Shown piece by piece: positions 1-8,814 of a DNA stretch of 34,232 nt. The notes beneath the pieces are model-generated. The model saw only the letters and a list, made by a program, of their open reading frames with translations, was not told the DNA's origin and made no database searches. Within the stretch, counting starts at the first letter, position 1. Each line of letters starts with the position of its first letter. Both the position numbers and the translations under genes were made by a program. The DNA comes from an uncultured Granulosicoccus sp. (GTDB lineage: Bacteria > Pseudomonadota > Gammaproteobacteria > Granulosicoccales > Granulosicoccaceae): assembly GCA_937991945.1 (NCBI GenBank), contig CALKLO010000033.1, positions 1 to 34,232 on the forward strand, written 5' to 3'.

Positions 1-262
1 TATTGATATTTTTATCGATGTGTTCTGTGATCGACTTAAATTGCTGAATAAGACAGCTTTCAAGTATCCCCCCTATTTAAATGGAATGGAATTGGTTTTA
101 TAACTTTGCGTTTAAAGTCCCCACTGATCTGGTGCAGTTTATGTGATTTAACTGGGCATTGATTGAGCGGTATAGCGTCCAAACGCACTAAAACAATTGC
201 GACGTAAATGCATTCGCAATCAACGCAATCAACATTGTACGGCTATACGACTGGCGTACCAC
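1..262. other. Left-edge stretch without a recognised gene
   Basis: This AT-rich stretch lies downstream of the CDP-alcohol phosphotransferase gene. I see no open frame with recognisable protein features, no tRNA-like cloverleaf and no hairpin followed by a T-run on the minus strand that would serve as terminator. It may hold the upstream region of a gene lying outside the window. Confidence 0.4.
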
Positions 263-937
263 CTAACCTTTTAAACGCTTATTTAGACGGCTGACTCGAA
301 CTATTAGCGTCACTATACAACCAACGCCACACACCATCAGGCCGACAAGCATTAGATTGTTCGCGGTTAATCCTGTGTTTTGTAAAATGGGCACAAGCTG
401 CAACATAGCTGACAACAACAAAGCCACTGTGACGCACGCCATTCGATGGGGTTTAGCCATAGGCCCTGAGTAATCCATAACCCCATCAATACCATGACCT
501 AACTCCCGAACGTAGGACACCAGTATCGCAGCAGCAGCTACCGCCCAACCCAGCGCTGACTGACCAACAGATAAACCCATACCGACAAAAATAAGTGTGT
601 CTGCAATTCTATCTGGCAACTCATTCCAGATAGCTCCGCTGGGGGTTTTTTGAGTCGATAACATCGCCACCATACCGTCCATGAGATTGCACACCAGTCT
701 CAGCTGACAACACAACGCAGCTCCGACATACAGCACTGCCAATACATAGCCATCGGCTTGAAACGACAACCATAACAACAGAAAAGCCAGCAAAGAAAAC
801 ACTAAGCTTGCTAATGAAATTTGATTAGCGGTTAAACCTAAGTTGAACAAATACAACGCTAATTTTTGCGCTAATGGATGTGCTCGGCTTTGCAACGGCC
901 GCCGGTTATCTGCGGAGTTTTCGTTTTGAATACTCAT
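263..937 (-). CDS. YnbA-like CDP-alcohol phosphatidyltransferase family protein
   Basis: Integral membrane enzyme of the CDP-alcohol phosphotransferase family (224 aa), expected to move a phosphatidyl group from CDP-diacylglycerol to an alcohol. The family signature DxxDGxxARx8GxxxDxxxD is present in variant form. It reads N-LM-DG-MV-A-M, then G eight residues on, then AIW-N-ELP-D, so the first and third Asp are Asn and the Arg is Met. E. coli YnbA, as I recall it, has the same two Asn replacements, which with the CdsA-like neighbour points to a YnbA/YnbB pair. Several hydrophobic segments follow. I chose the ATG at 937: it overlaps the upstream stop as ATGA and has a GGTGGGA-like ribosome site. 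A GTG at 949 is possible but less likely. The accepted alcohol is unknown. Confidence 0.8.
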   Translation of the reverse strand: MSIQNENSADNRRPLQSRAHPLAQKLALYLFNLGLTANQISLASLVFSLLAFLLLWLSFQADGYVLAVLYVGAALCCQLRLVCNLMDGMVAMLSTQKTPSGAIWNELPDRIADTLIFVGMGLSVGQSALGWAVAAAAILVSYVRELGHGIDGVMDYSGPMAKPHRMACVTVALLLSAMLQLVPILQNTGLTANNLMLVGLMVCGVGCIVTLIVRVSRLNKRLKG

Positions 938-1896
938 GTGACATCCCACCCATAACGCACAAGGTGGAAGAAAATAGGTGCTGAAAACAACACAGAATCT
1001 AAACGGTCAATAAAGCCACCATGCCCTGCAATACTACGACCCCAGTCTTTTACGCCTTTATCGCGCTTTATAGCGGATAACACCAAACCACCAATTAACC
1101 CCATAAGCGCACAAACAAACGCTAACCCTGCCGCCTGCCACACTGTAAAAGGCGTTATCCAAAACAACATGGCACCAATAACAGTTGCGCTAAGCACACC
1201 ACCCATAGCACCTTCTATCGTTTTAGACGGCGACAATGAAGGCGCTAGCGGGCGAGAGCCTAAGAGCTTGCCCCAGACGTATTGCAGCACATCGCTTATC
1301 TGAACAACAAAAACCAAAAAGGCTATCAATAAAACCTGCCGCCCCTCATAACCTTCAATCTGTAAGCTCAACAGAGCAGGAACATGAGAAGCGCAAAAAA
1401 CACAGATCATCAAGGCCCATTGAGTCTGCGCAACACGACTTAGAAATTCCGCCGTACCTCCTCGCATCGTTGAGAGAATAGGTAAACAGAGGAACGCATA
1501 GACCGGTATAAATATAGAGTACAAGCCATACCACTCGAACCACACTAGTACGTATTGGACTGGCAACACAATATAGAACGCTGAAAAAACCGATAGGTCT
1601 TCTTCCTGATTAACACCGGTTAACGCTACAAATTCGCGCAGAGCTACAAACGAACAAGCAGAAAACAGTAAGATTACTCCTGTTTTTCCCATCAAAAATG
1701 CAAAACCGATACACGCCACCATAATCCACCACGCATAGATACGAGCGTTTAGATTTTCAATAACGGTACGATTAGATGCATCGCTCTTTGTCGATAACCA
1801 TTGCCCAATGACGGTGGCTGTTATCAGTAACAACAACACAAAGCCGAACAGACGAATTAAATCGACGTGGGATTGACCGAGTATAGAATCAGTCAT
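934..1896 (-). CDS. Phosphatidate cytidylyltransferase family protein (CdsA/YnbB-like)
   Basis: Polytopic membrane protein (about 320 aa) expected to make CDP-diacylglycerol from phosphatidic acid and CTP. The C-terminal CDS signature is intact: IKRDKGVKDWGRSIAGHGG followed by FIDRLDS, with an upstream SPSKTIEG element. The N-terminal half is a run of membrane segments. Its stop overlaps the start of the YnbA-like gene (ATGA), so the two are translationally coupled and probably act in sequence, one making the CDP-lipid and the other using it. Because of that partner it is more likely the YnbB-type accessory enzyme than the essential housekeeping CdsA. The start is uncertain: ATG at 1896 is used here, and a GTG at 1911 is also in frame; neither has a strong ribosome site. 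Confidence 0.85.
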   Translation of the reverse strand: MTDSILGQSHVDLIRLFGFVLLLLITATVIGQWLSTKSDASNRTVIENLNARIYAWWIMVACIGFAFLMGKTGVILLFSACSFVALREFVALTGVNQEEDLSVFSAFYIVLPVQYVLVWFEWYGLYSIFIPVYAFLCLPILSTMRGGTAEFLSRVAQTQWALMICVFCASHVPALLSLQIEGYEGRQVLLIAFLVFVVQISDVLQYVWGKLLGSRPLAPSLSPSKTIEGAMGGVLSATVIGAMLFWITPFTVWQAAGLAFVCALMGLIGGLVLSAIKRDKGVKDWGRSIAGHGGFIDRLDSVLFSAPIFFHLVRYGWDVT

Positions 1897-1996
1897 TAGA
1901 GAGGTATGCACTAGGTTTAGTCATGAGCATGCGAGAGCGTTATAACAAACTCACGATCACCACAACTTGTTTCCCCGCAATAAAGACACAAACTAC

Positions 1997-4165
1997 TCAG
2001 GACTCGTCCTCGTAGTAAGTTACTGTCTTGCGATAACGTCTCATGAAGTGAAGCCACCATCCAGTGAAGTATATCATTCCGATAAAGATGGTCCAAAACT
2101 TCACCTTAGCGGTATTCCACGGTAATTCAGGTAGTTCATTTGCAGCAGCCAACACAGGTGCATGTTGCAAATAGAAAGACGCATGATCGGTTATTTTCTC
2201 AACCGACTTAACGTATACATCTAGATCTCTGGCAGCCACTTCATTGCTGCGCGTAGCGTACGTGAAGGTGATTGTTGCTAGATTCTGTTGCTCATCAATA
2301 ACAGCCTTTTTGGAAAACGAAACCCACTCATTCTCGATGGTCTCCTCTTGCAGATACATTCGCACACTGGAAGACACTGGCACAATCCAAGTCTCCTCTA
2401 CGCTTACAGGGTGTAACAACTCATACGCCTGCCTGCGGTTCTCACGTTTTTTCGGCACAGTTAAGTAACTAATTACGTCATCCGCGTACAGCCAACGGTG
2501 CTCACCGACCTTGTCATCAACGTGCCAAAAATCATCAATCGAGTAACGCTCCGTAGATGCTGATCCATTGTTTTCAATGGTTTGATGATCGACGGAATCT
2601 ACCACTGATATTGATGGAAACAACACCTGGTAGTAATTCAAATACGTCTCGTCCACCGCCTGTCGCCCACCGAGTTGCAACGTGCTTCGAACTTGCTCTG
2701 CCAACAACCCTTGCTTTCGCGACACTACGGTAAGTCCTGCTGCAGACTCGCCGCGTACGTCTTGATCTTTCATTGATGTTCGCATCACCTCAGCCCACTG
2801 AATAGGCAAGGTAAGCTCTTTGCGTACGACAAGATGCGTTGCCGAACGGGCATCAGACATTGTTGTTAGCGCCACCGTATTAGGAGTCAATATCAATGCA
2901 CGCCCATAGTTTGGTTCGTGCAATTCACCTAAAGTCGCGCCTAACTGACTCACTCTGCTTGGATCAATAAAATGTGATTCATCTTGTCTACTAATGTGAA
3001 CCAAAGCATGATTAAACGCGTGCAATCGATGCGGGTAGTCCTCAGCCGCCAAACCTCGCATGGTATTCACCAACGCAACGCTTGACTCAATACCCAACGA
3101 CTCCAACAGTGCGACAAGCAATAGCGCTTTATCTTTGCTATCACCAAAACCATACCGAAGCGTATTAGCAGGAGTCGCTGGCAAATGAGAGTTCCTGCTG
3201 GCATCCACTGATACGGTTTCGATCTGCTCTTGCACCCATTGTAGAGCTGCACCAATTTGTGCGTTTTCATCGTCGTTAGATGAACGGATGGTATTCGCTA
3301 ACTTCACTACTGCGTCATCTGCTAGCTCTGGACGTGTATAAAGCGGTAGCGCCCACCGCGCCACATCTTGCCAACTTTCCATATCACTAAAGACAAGTGT
3401 GCCTCGAGCTTCGCGCCAACTGGGCACATCGTTTTCTGACTGAATGGTCGCAACACTACGCTGGTCAATGACGAGCTCTTGAACACCTCGCCTCTCCTTG
3501 ACAGCTACAGACACATTGGCACCGCGAACGCGACGATTCAATGGACTATCTGCTTGCGTCAATACACGCACGTACTGCCTTTCAAGTTGCGTCCATAGCT
3601 CTGTATTAACATAGAACTCACGACTACCTCGATACACGGGGTTATCACCTGACAGTGTGTAAGCATAGCGAACAATATCACCGGCTCTAAGATCAGCAAT
3701 GTGTGCGCTAAGCGTTAGCGTACCGTCGTAGACTAATTCAATGGGGGTTTTCGCTGATGCAAGTATTTCAAACTGCGTTGAATCAAATTTTTGTAGTAAT
3801 TGCCCATTACGGTTAACCACTAATTCATGAAGGCTCAACGTTTGATACATTGGATCAAACGATATCTCAACCGTTGAAAAATTCTCCACACCAAACATAT
3901 TGGTGAGCGAGTACTCAACCGCATTGTAAATTTGCGTGTTACCGCGTTGGGTAGCATTTATTTGTAAGTCACTGAGACGGTCGTGCAACCCGTACTCTGT
4001 GTTACCCCGTACTTGCAATGACGGATCAAACGCCTCGACAGGCGATGCCCAACTAGGAGCAGGCTGGAGAAGCAGCGGTATATCGTCAGCCCATACAATC
4101 GATTGGACAACCCACAACAGCAGGCCGCAAAGCAGACGCTTACTACCCTTTAGAACCTGTGCCAT
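1997..4165 (-). CDS. DUF3857 / transglutaminase-like membrane protein with Cys-to-Ser active site
   Basis: Large exported protein (722 aa). Residues about 8-26 form a signal sequence ending near VWA-DD. A DUF3857 region (about 60-240) is followed by a transglutaminase-like domain (about 290-420), a beta-rich C-terminal part and a final membrane helix (about residues 690-712) with a basic tail (RRYRKTV), so the bulk should be periplasmic. In this family the nucleophile sits in GDCKDKA; here the motif is GDSKDKA with Ser343 in place of Cys, while His386 (FNHALVH) and Asp401 (HFIDPS) remain. It is therefore probably a pseudo-transglutaminase or an altered hydrolase. The ATG at 4165 has a GGGGA ribosome site 4-5 nt upstream. 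It lies between metA and the lipid genes on the same strand with gaps under 100 bp. Confidence 0.8.
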   Translation of the reverse strand: MAQVLKGSKRLLCGLLLWVVQSIVWADDIPLLLQPAPSWASPVEAFDPSLQVRGNTEYGLHDRLSDLQINATQRGNTQIYNAVEYSLTNMFGVENFSTVEISFDPMYQTLSLHELVVNRNGQLLQKFDSTQFEILASAKTPIELVYDGTLTLSAHIADLRAGDIVRYAYTLSGDNPVYRGSREFYVNTELWTQLERQYVRVLTQADSPLNRRVRGANVSVAVKERRGVQELVIDQRSVATIQSENDVPSWREARGTLVFSDMESWQDVARWALPLYTRPELADDAVVKLANTIRSSNDDENAQIGAALQWVQEQIETVSVDASRNSHLPATPANTLRYGFGDSKDKALLLVALLESLGIESSVALVNTMRGLAAEDYPHRLHAFNHALVHISRQDESHFIDPSRVSQLGATLGELHEPNYGRALILTPNTVALTTMSDARSATHLVVRKELTLPIQWAEVMRTSMKDQDVRGESAAGLTVVSRKQGLLAEQVRSTLQLGGRQAVDETYLNYYQVLFPSISVVDSVDHQTIENNGSASTERYSIDDFWHVDDKVGEHRWLYADDVISYLTVPKKRENRRQAYELLHPVSVEETWIVPVSSSVRMYLQEETIENEWVSFSKKAVIDEQQNLATITFTYATRSNEVAARDLDVYVKSVEKITDHASFYLQHAPVLAAANELPELPWNTAKVKFWTIFIGMIYFTGWWLHFMRRYRKTVTYYEDES

Positions 4166-4251
4166 CGTTCCCCTGACTACAACCGTAACTGAATAGAAAC
4201 CCCGAACCAGTTGTCGGCGCTATCCAGTAACGTATGCAGTCACCACGCCAA

Positions 4252-5343
4252 TTACGTGAGGCGGGACACATCTCCAGCTAACCATCCCAAGGGATCATTT
4301 CGCTCGATACCGTCCATAAACTGGCGAGTACGATCACGATGAGTGATTTGGTACACCATACCGATCCAGTTCCCCACCAGAGCCTCAGCGCTATCGTGCC
4401 AAGTGTTGGGTAAGCGATGATTCACTAAGCTTTCAGGGAATATTGGGGGTGGCAAATAACCCTTAAGGGCTGTATGCACACGATCTTCATACTCATCAAA
4501 CAAGGCTTTCGTATGACTATCGAAATAATACTTGGGCATGGGAGGGTAATGATCAAGATCGCCATTTATAAATCTCCCCACGTCTCGCTTGTACTCTTTC
4601 ATAAGGCTAATACTGTCGTACTCGGGGTGGCCCTGAAAAAAAACAGTCCTAAACCCATCCGGGCTCACTGCAAGCTGAACCCCAGGCTCTTCACCGGTTA
4701 TCAGGACATGTAACCCTGCCTCGGTCAGTTGCTCCTCGGTAATTTCATTGAAACGAGAATGCGGCACAACAACACGAGTATTAGTGTCGCGCACTAGCGG
4801 GTGATCTTTCTTAACGACCTCATGCTCGAAGACACCCCAGCGTTTACTGTCTAAGCCACGCCTTTGAATATCGTGCCTAGCCAATAAAACGGCATGGGTC
4901 GCTAAACATGAACACAGTGTCGAGCTAACGTTAGCATCAGCCCATTCGATGACTTTACACAGGGGATCCCAAAAAACCTCTTGCCGCAGATCAGGGTTAG
5001 TAACATTCGCCCCTGTAATTATCAGTGCATCTAGGCCCATTTCCATAATGGATGACAATGATTCGTAATAGGTGTCTATATGAGCTCTGGCTTTATCACC
5101 CCGTGGAATTTCATCTAAGGTAAACGGGTGTATATAAAACTGAGAGATAGGGTTACTCGAACCTACCAACCTAAAGAATTGTCTTTCTGTTGCACCCAGG
5201 GCCGCATCCGGCATCATATTCAAGAAGCCAATATGCAACGCGCGAATGTCCTGCAGCTTGGCACGTTCAGGGGAAAGAATTCGATATCCTTCACCGCGCA
5301 AACGCTCAAAGCTGGGCAAATCGTTATGAGCAACAAGTGGCAT
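4252..5343 (-). CDS. metA: Homoserine O-acyltransferase, MetA (class I glutamine amidotransferase-like)
   Basis: Enzyme of 363 aa that activates homoserine by O-acylation, the first committed step of methionine synthesis. Family features are clear: HIGFLNMMPDAALGATERQF near the N-terminus, the LIITGANV segment, the nucleophile region TLCSCLATHAV, the RWGVFEHEV element and FFQGHPEYD with the catalytic His. The nucleophile region reads CSCLATHA rather than the CWGxQA of E. coli MetA, and the residue that separates succinyl from acetyl users (Gly in E. coli, Glu in Bacillus, by my alignment) appears to be Thr. The acyl donor therefore cannot be assigned from sequence. A GAGG ribosome site sits 7 nt before the ATG. 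It follows the P-loop ATPase gene by 72 bp. Confidence 0.9.
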   Translation of the reverse strand: MPLVAHNDLPSFERLRGEGYRILSPERAKLQDIRALHIGFLNMMPDAALGATERQFFRLVGSSNPISQFYIHPFTLDEIPRGDKARAHIDTYYESLSSIMEMGLDALIITGANVTNPDLRQEVFWDPLCKVIEWADANVSSTLCSCLATHAVLLARHDIQRRGLDSKRWGVFEHEVVKKDHPLVRDTNTRVVVPHSRFNEITEEQLTEAGLHVLITGEEPGVQLAVSPDGFRTVFFQGHPEYDSISLMKEYKRDVGRFINGDLDHYPPMPKYYFDSHTKALFDEYEDRVHTALKGYLPPPIFPESLVNHRLPNTWHDSAEALVGNWIGMVYQITHRDRTRQFMDGIERNDPLGWLAGDVSRLT

Positions 5344-5415
5344 CAGACAACCTCAACTTAAGGAAAATACCAACACAGTAAAAACGTATTGGCACATGGG
5401 ACGGCACAGAATGAA

Positions 5416-6249
5416 TTAAAGAGCATCCCCAATCAACTGTAAGAAATCATCAGCGTTTTGAACTTCGAAAGCATCCTTAGCTGAGATCACATAACCGTGA
5501 GCATCTGCAATAGCCTCGTACCGAGGCAACCTTGTTTTAAATAATCGGGGGAACACCCACCTGACGAATTCTGCTGGATCAATTTGAGCGGTGTATTCCA
5601 AACCCGTTTCAGCGTAATAATCGGCTAACTGCGCGTCAAGAAAAGGTTCTCGATAATATAAGGGCTTGGGATGACGAGCAGCACGCTCAATTAAAAAAGC
5701 TTCATCTTCAGGGGTAGTCTTGATGTACACCACCAACGTGTTGTCAGCTATAGACTTGATCACTGACTGATCATCTATTTCACAAAAACTTCCACTCGCA
5801 TCGTTTAGGAAATGGTCATAGCCATAAATGGATTTTGCTTTATGGATAAACGATTCAACATCACGCATTGCATCAAGCTCAGCTTCTAGGTGCAAGCTTT
5901 GCCGACGCTTAAATTCCGACAAGGCAAGCCCAGCTTTATCGGGATCGCCCAACATGCCTAAGAAAGTTGAAAGTGGTGCTAAGTTATCAACAGTAATATT
6001 GTTGCTGATATAGATGGAATCTGACAGCAACAAATCACGCAAGAAAGGCACCTGCATGGCTTGGGCTTTGATGTTATCCAGAATGGGTTCATCCAGATAC
6101 CGTGTGCCGATTCGATAGTCCACTGAATAGTGAAACCAATCATCGTTTCTTAGCATGTTGGCCAGACGGGTTTTTCCTACACCCGACATACCCAGCAAGG
6201 TAACCCGCTTTGCAGGGCACGCCAGAAATTCATTTCGATCCATTCGCAT
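5416..6249 (-). CDS. P-loop ATPase of unknown role
   Basis: A 277-aa soluble protein with a classical Walker A motif, GMSGVGKTRLA, at about residues 19-29 right after a short beta strand (RVTLL). Other recognisable elements are a hydrophobic strand NTLVVYIKTTPEDEAF that may carry the second nucleotide-binding strand, and a charged helical middle. It resembles small kinase-like or ATPase proteins annotated only as ATPase in proteobacteria; I do not recognise a specific function. No membrane segment or signal is seen. It sits between ypfJ (26 bp upstream) and metA on the same strand, so it is probably co-transcribed. Two in-frame ATGs (6249 and 6243) are equally plausible starts. Confidence 0.7.
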   Translation of the reverse strand: MRMDRNEFLACPAKRVTLLGMSGVGKTRLANMLRNDDWFHYSVDYRIGTRYLDEPILDNIKAQAMQVPFLRDLLLSDSIYISNNITVDNLAPLSTFLGMLGDPDKAGLALSEFKRRQSLHLEAELDAMRDVESFIHKAKSIYGYDHFLNDASGSFCEIDDQSVIKSIADNTLVVYIKTTPEDEAFLIERAARHPKPLYYREPFLDAQLADYYAETGLEYTAQIDPAEFVRWVFPRLFKTRLPRYEAIADAHGYVISAKDAFEVQNADDFLQLIGDAL

Positions 6250-6275
6250 AAGGGTTTAACGACCTAGTGATTTAT

Positions 6276-7145
6276 CTAGCTAGCAAAGGAATCGCACTTC
6301 TGAGGGTCACCGCTCTCAAGTCCACGGTACAACCACTCTTGACGCTGCTGCGATGAACCGTGAGTAAACGCTTCTGGACGCACCTGCGCACCCGCTCTAC
6401 TCATTAGTGCATCGTCGCCAATTTTAGACGCAGCATTCATACCTTCTTCAAGATCACCAGGCTCTAACAGTTGATTGTCTTTATGCGCATGATGAGCCCA
6501 CACACCGGCGTAACAATCTGCTTGTAGCTCTGTTCGAACCGACAGCAAATTAGCTTCGGTTTTACTCACACTGCGCTGACGTTTCTGCACAGCCATAGAT
6601 ACACCCAACAAGTTCTGAATGTGGTGCCCTACTTCATGCGCCAATACGTAAGCCTGAGCAAAGTCCCCACCTGCTCCCATTTTTTGGAGCTCACGGAAGA
6701 AATTCAAATCAATGTAAATCTGATAGTCGCCCGGACAATAAAATGGACCAGCAGCCGATGAGGTATAACCACATGCTGAATTCACGCCACCATCAAAAAT
6801 GACTAACTTTGCTGGCCGATATTGCTGATTCGATTCCGCAAACAGCTTGGTCCAGACGTCTTCGTTATAGGCAAGCATAGTGGAGACGAATTGGGTTGAT
6901 TCGTCGTCACTTTTAACCTGTCCACTAGACTGACTAGTGAGTTGCGGCATACCCACGCTTGAGGAGCCGCCAGTACCTAACAGGCCTGATAAATCAACAC
7001 CCAAAAACATACCTAGCAGCAGTACGATAATGCCAGCGCCACCGCCCAGTTTCATACCTGAGCCACCACGCCTAGGCGCACGCCCTGGACCTTGTCCACG
7101 ACGATCTTCAATATTGCTACTTTGTCGACCTTTTCTCCAGCGCAT
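6276..7145 (-). CDS. ypfJ: YpfJ-type neutral zinc metallopeptidase
   Basis: Membrane-anchored peptidase of the YpfJ family (289 aa). The N-terminus MRWRKGRQSSNIEDRRG is the standard start of this family. A Gly/Arg-rich linker and one membrane helix (about residues 35-55, IIVLLLGMFLGVDL) follow, so the catalytic domain is probably periplasmic. The zinc motif is AHEVGHHIQN (HExxH type), with downstream ELQADCYAGVWAHHA supplying the third ligand region. An upstream in-frame start exists, but the ATG at 7145 has AGGAG at 6 nt and matches the family start. It leads a minus-strand series continuing through the ATPase, metA and beyond, and is divergent from the TatD-family gene. Confidence 0.9.
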   Translation of the reverse strand: MRWRKGRQSSNIEDRRGQGPGRAPRRGGSGMKLGGGAGIIVLLLGMFLGVDLSGLLGTGGSSSVGMPQLTSQSSGQVKSDDESTQFVSTMLAYNEDVWTKLFAESNQQYRPAKLVIFDGGVNSACGYTSSAAGPFYCPGDYQIYIDLNFFRELQKMGAGGDFAQAYVLAHEVGHHIQNLLGVSMAVQKRQRSVSKTEANLLSVRTELQADCYAGVWAHHAHKDNQLLEPGDLEEGMNAASKIGDDALMSRAGAQVRPEAFTHGSSQQRQEWLYRGLESGDPQKCDSFAS

Positions 7146-7254
7146 TGCTGTCTCCTGCGGTATTGCCACTACCCGAAACATCGGGCGATCAGACTACTCT
7201 CTACATGGTAGATTGTTACACGTTTCTCGACTCGGATCAGCGCACAGATTGACA

Positions 7255-8094
7255 ATGCTTCAACAACTTCCACCACAACTCATCGATAGCCATGTGCATA
7301 CCGATGATGATCGCTTCGCAGGCGATATCGAAGGCGTACTGCACAATGCGCGCGAAGCCAACGTTATAGCGCAAATCGTACCTGCGATATCACGCAGACT
7401 CTGGCCAAGAGTTCGATCTGTGTGTAACGACCACAAAGACTTATTCGCCTGTTACGGCCTGCACCCGTGCTTTTCTGCTGAGCATACGGTGCAACACCTT
7501 GATGAACTCGCATCCTGGTTGGCTCTAGAGCGACCTGTCGCCGTGGGCGAATGTGGCCTTGACTACGCGATAGAGGACGCTGACAAATCATTCCAGCATC
7601 AGCTATTCATCGCGCAATTGGCTTTAGCTCGAGAATTTAATCTGCCTATTGTCGTGCACGCTCGAAAAGCGGTAGAAGATGTCATTGATTTAATTAAAGC
7701 CTCAGGTCACCGTAAAGGCTTGATCCATAGTTTCAATGGCTCAGAACAACAAGCACTCAAGCTCATTGAGCTTGGTTTCAAGTTTAGTTTTGGCGGTGCA
7801 ATAACCTATGATAGGGCGAGTAAGCTTCGATCATTGGTGGCCACTCTACCTTTAGATAGCATCTTGCTTGAAACAGACGCACCGGATCAACCCGATGCAA
7901 ACCACTCAGGGCAACGTAATGAGCCGGCCTATCTGGCCGATGTCTGGGCAAGCGTTTGCGCACTTCGCGAGGAAGATGCCGCGCAAATTGCAGCAACTAC
8001 CTCGCAAAACGCCATTGATTTGTTCAACTTAAAAATCAAACTGGCTAAACCGAAAAAATCTAAAACAAAAACGCCTAGTAAGGAAAACGGTTAA
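7255..8094 (+). CDS. yjjV: TatD-family metal-dependent hydrolase (YjjV type)
   Basis: Amidohydrolase-fold protein (279 aa) of the TatD DNase family. Metal ligands are visible in order: DSHVHTDDD (HxH), AVGECGLDY (Glu), PIVVHARKAV (His), GLIHSFNGS (His) and LLETDAPDQPD (Asp). The block GGAITYDRASKLR plus TDAPDQP is close to E. coli YjjV and distinguishes it from TatD and YcfH. The C-terminal tail is lysine-rich (KLAKPKKSKTKTPSKENG). The open frame extends far upstream over ypfJ, but that part is antisense to a real gene; the ATG at 7255 opens directly into the conserved first strand, although no strong ribosome site precedes it. Its 3' end overlaps plsC tail to tail by 20 bp. Confidence 0.85.
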   Translation: MLQQLPPQLIDSHVHTDDDRFAGDIEGVLHNAREANVIAQIVPAISRRLWPRVRSVCNDHKDLFACYGLHPCFSAEHTVQHLDELASWLALERPVAVGECGLDYAIEDADKSFQHQLFIAQLALAREFNLPIVVHARKAVEDVIDLIKASGHRKGLIHSFNGSEQQALKLIELGFKFSFGGAITYDRASKLRSLVATLPLDSILLETDAPDQPDANHSGQRNEPAYLADVWASVCALREEDAAQIAATTSQNAIDLFNLKIKLAKPKKSKTKTPSKENG

Positions 8095-8812
8095 GCACGG
8101 TTATCTCGCCCATGCGCCCTTCTATCCAGTTTTCTGTCTCCTTAAGAATTTGAGTGGCAGTTTTACCTTCAGATTTAATAACAGGCCCGATAGTGACTGT
8201 GATTTCGCCGGGCCATTTAATGAAACCCATACGTGGCCAGAACTCTCCAGCGTTTGCAGCTATCGGCAATACATCGACGGACAGTTCGGCCGCTATTTTT
8301 GCACCGCCAACGCGATACGCTGGTTCAGCGCCGACTGGGCGTCGCGTACCTTCAGGGAAGACTAGCACCCACCGACCCTTCGACAAACGATCAGCTGCTT
8401 GCTCGCACATTTGCTGTATCGCAGAACGGCCACTTTTTCGATCAATTAGGATGAACTTAAGTATATAAAGCGCCCAACCAAATATGGGTATCCATATCAG
8501 AGAGCGCTTAGCGACATAAACACTGTACGGAAACAAAGTGGGTAAAAAATAGGCATCCCACGTGGACTGATGCTTCGACATAACCACGCACGGTGTTTCA
8601 GGAATGTTTTCCCGACCCTCAACTTTCCAGGTGACTCCGCAAATATATTTAAGCCCCCAAATGTTTGCTCGATTCCAGGTGACTGCTATCTTGAACCCTG
8701 CCTTGAAAGAGAACACCCCAACGAATAACACCAAGGTACCAATCGTTAAGGTACACAGAATTTGCCATACCCAAAATACAACACTACGAAACGCTAACCA
8801 TAGGCGATACAT
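8075..8812 (-). CDS. plsC: 1-acyl-sn-glycerol-3-phosphate acyltransferase
   Basis: Lysophosphatidate acyltransferase (245 aa) that makes phosphatidic acid at the inner membrane. An N-terminal hydrophobic segment (about residues 8-36) anchors it. The HX4D catalytic motif is KHQSTWD and the substrate motif is FPEGTRRPVG; GRSAIQQM and the VLPIAANAG stretch also fit the PlsC family. Its start is 2 bp after the gmhB stop, making it the last gene of the glyQ-glyS-gmhB-plsC run. The 3' end overlaps the convergent TatD gene, so transcripts from the two sides should interfere or share a termination zone. Confidence 0.9.
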   Translation of the reverse strand: MYRLWLAFRSVVFWVWQILCTLTIGTLVLFVGVFSFKAGFKIAVTWNRANIWGLKYICGVTWKVEGRENIPETPCVVMSKHQSTWDAYFLPTLFPYSVYVAKRSLIWIPIFGWALYILKFILIDRKSGRSAIQQMCEQAADRLSKGRWVLVFPEGTRRPVGAEPAYRVGGAKIAAELSVDVLPIAANAGEFWPRMGFIKWPGEITVTIGPVIKSEGKTATQILKETENWIEGRMGEITVLNRFPY

Positions 8813-8814
8813 AT

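Noticed and set aside
5344-5415. Possible SAM or other riboswitch upstream of metA
   Set aside because: Only 72 bp separate metA from the preceding gene, and I see no conserved riboswitch elements.
6937-7254. N-terminal extension of the TatD-family frame
   Set aside because: It is antisense to the conserved N-terminus of ypfJ and carries no TatD-family sequence.
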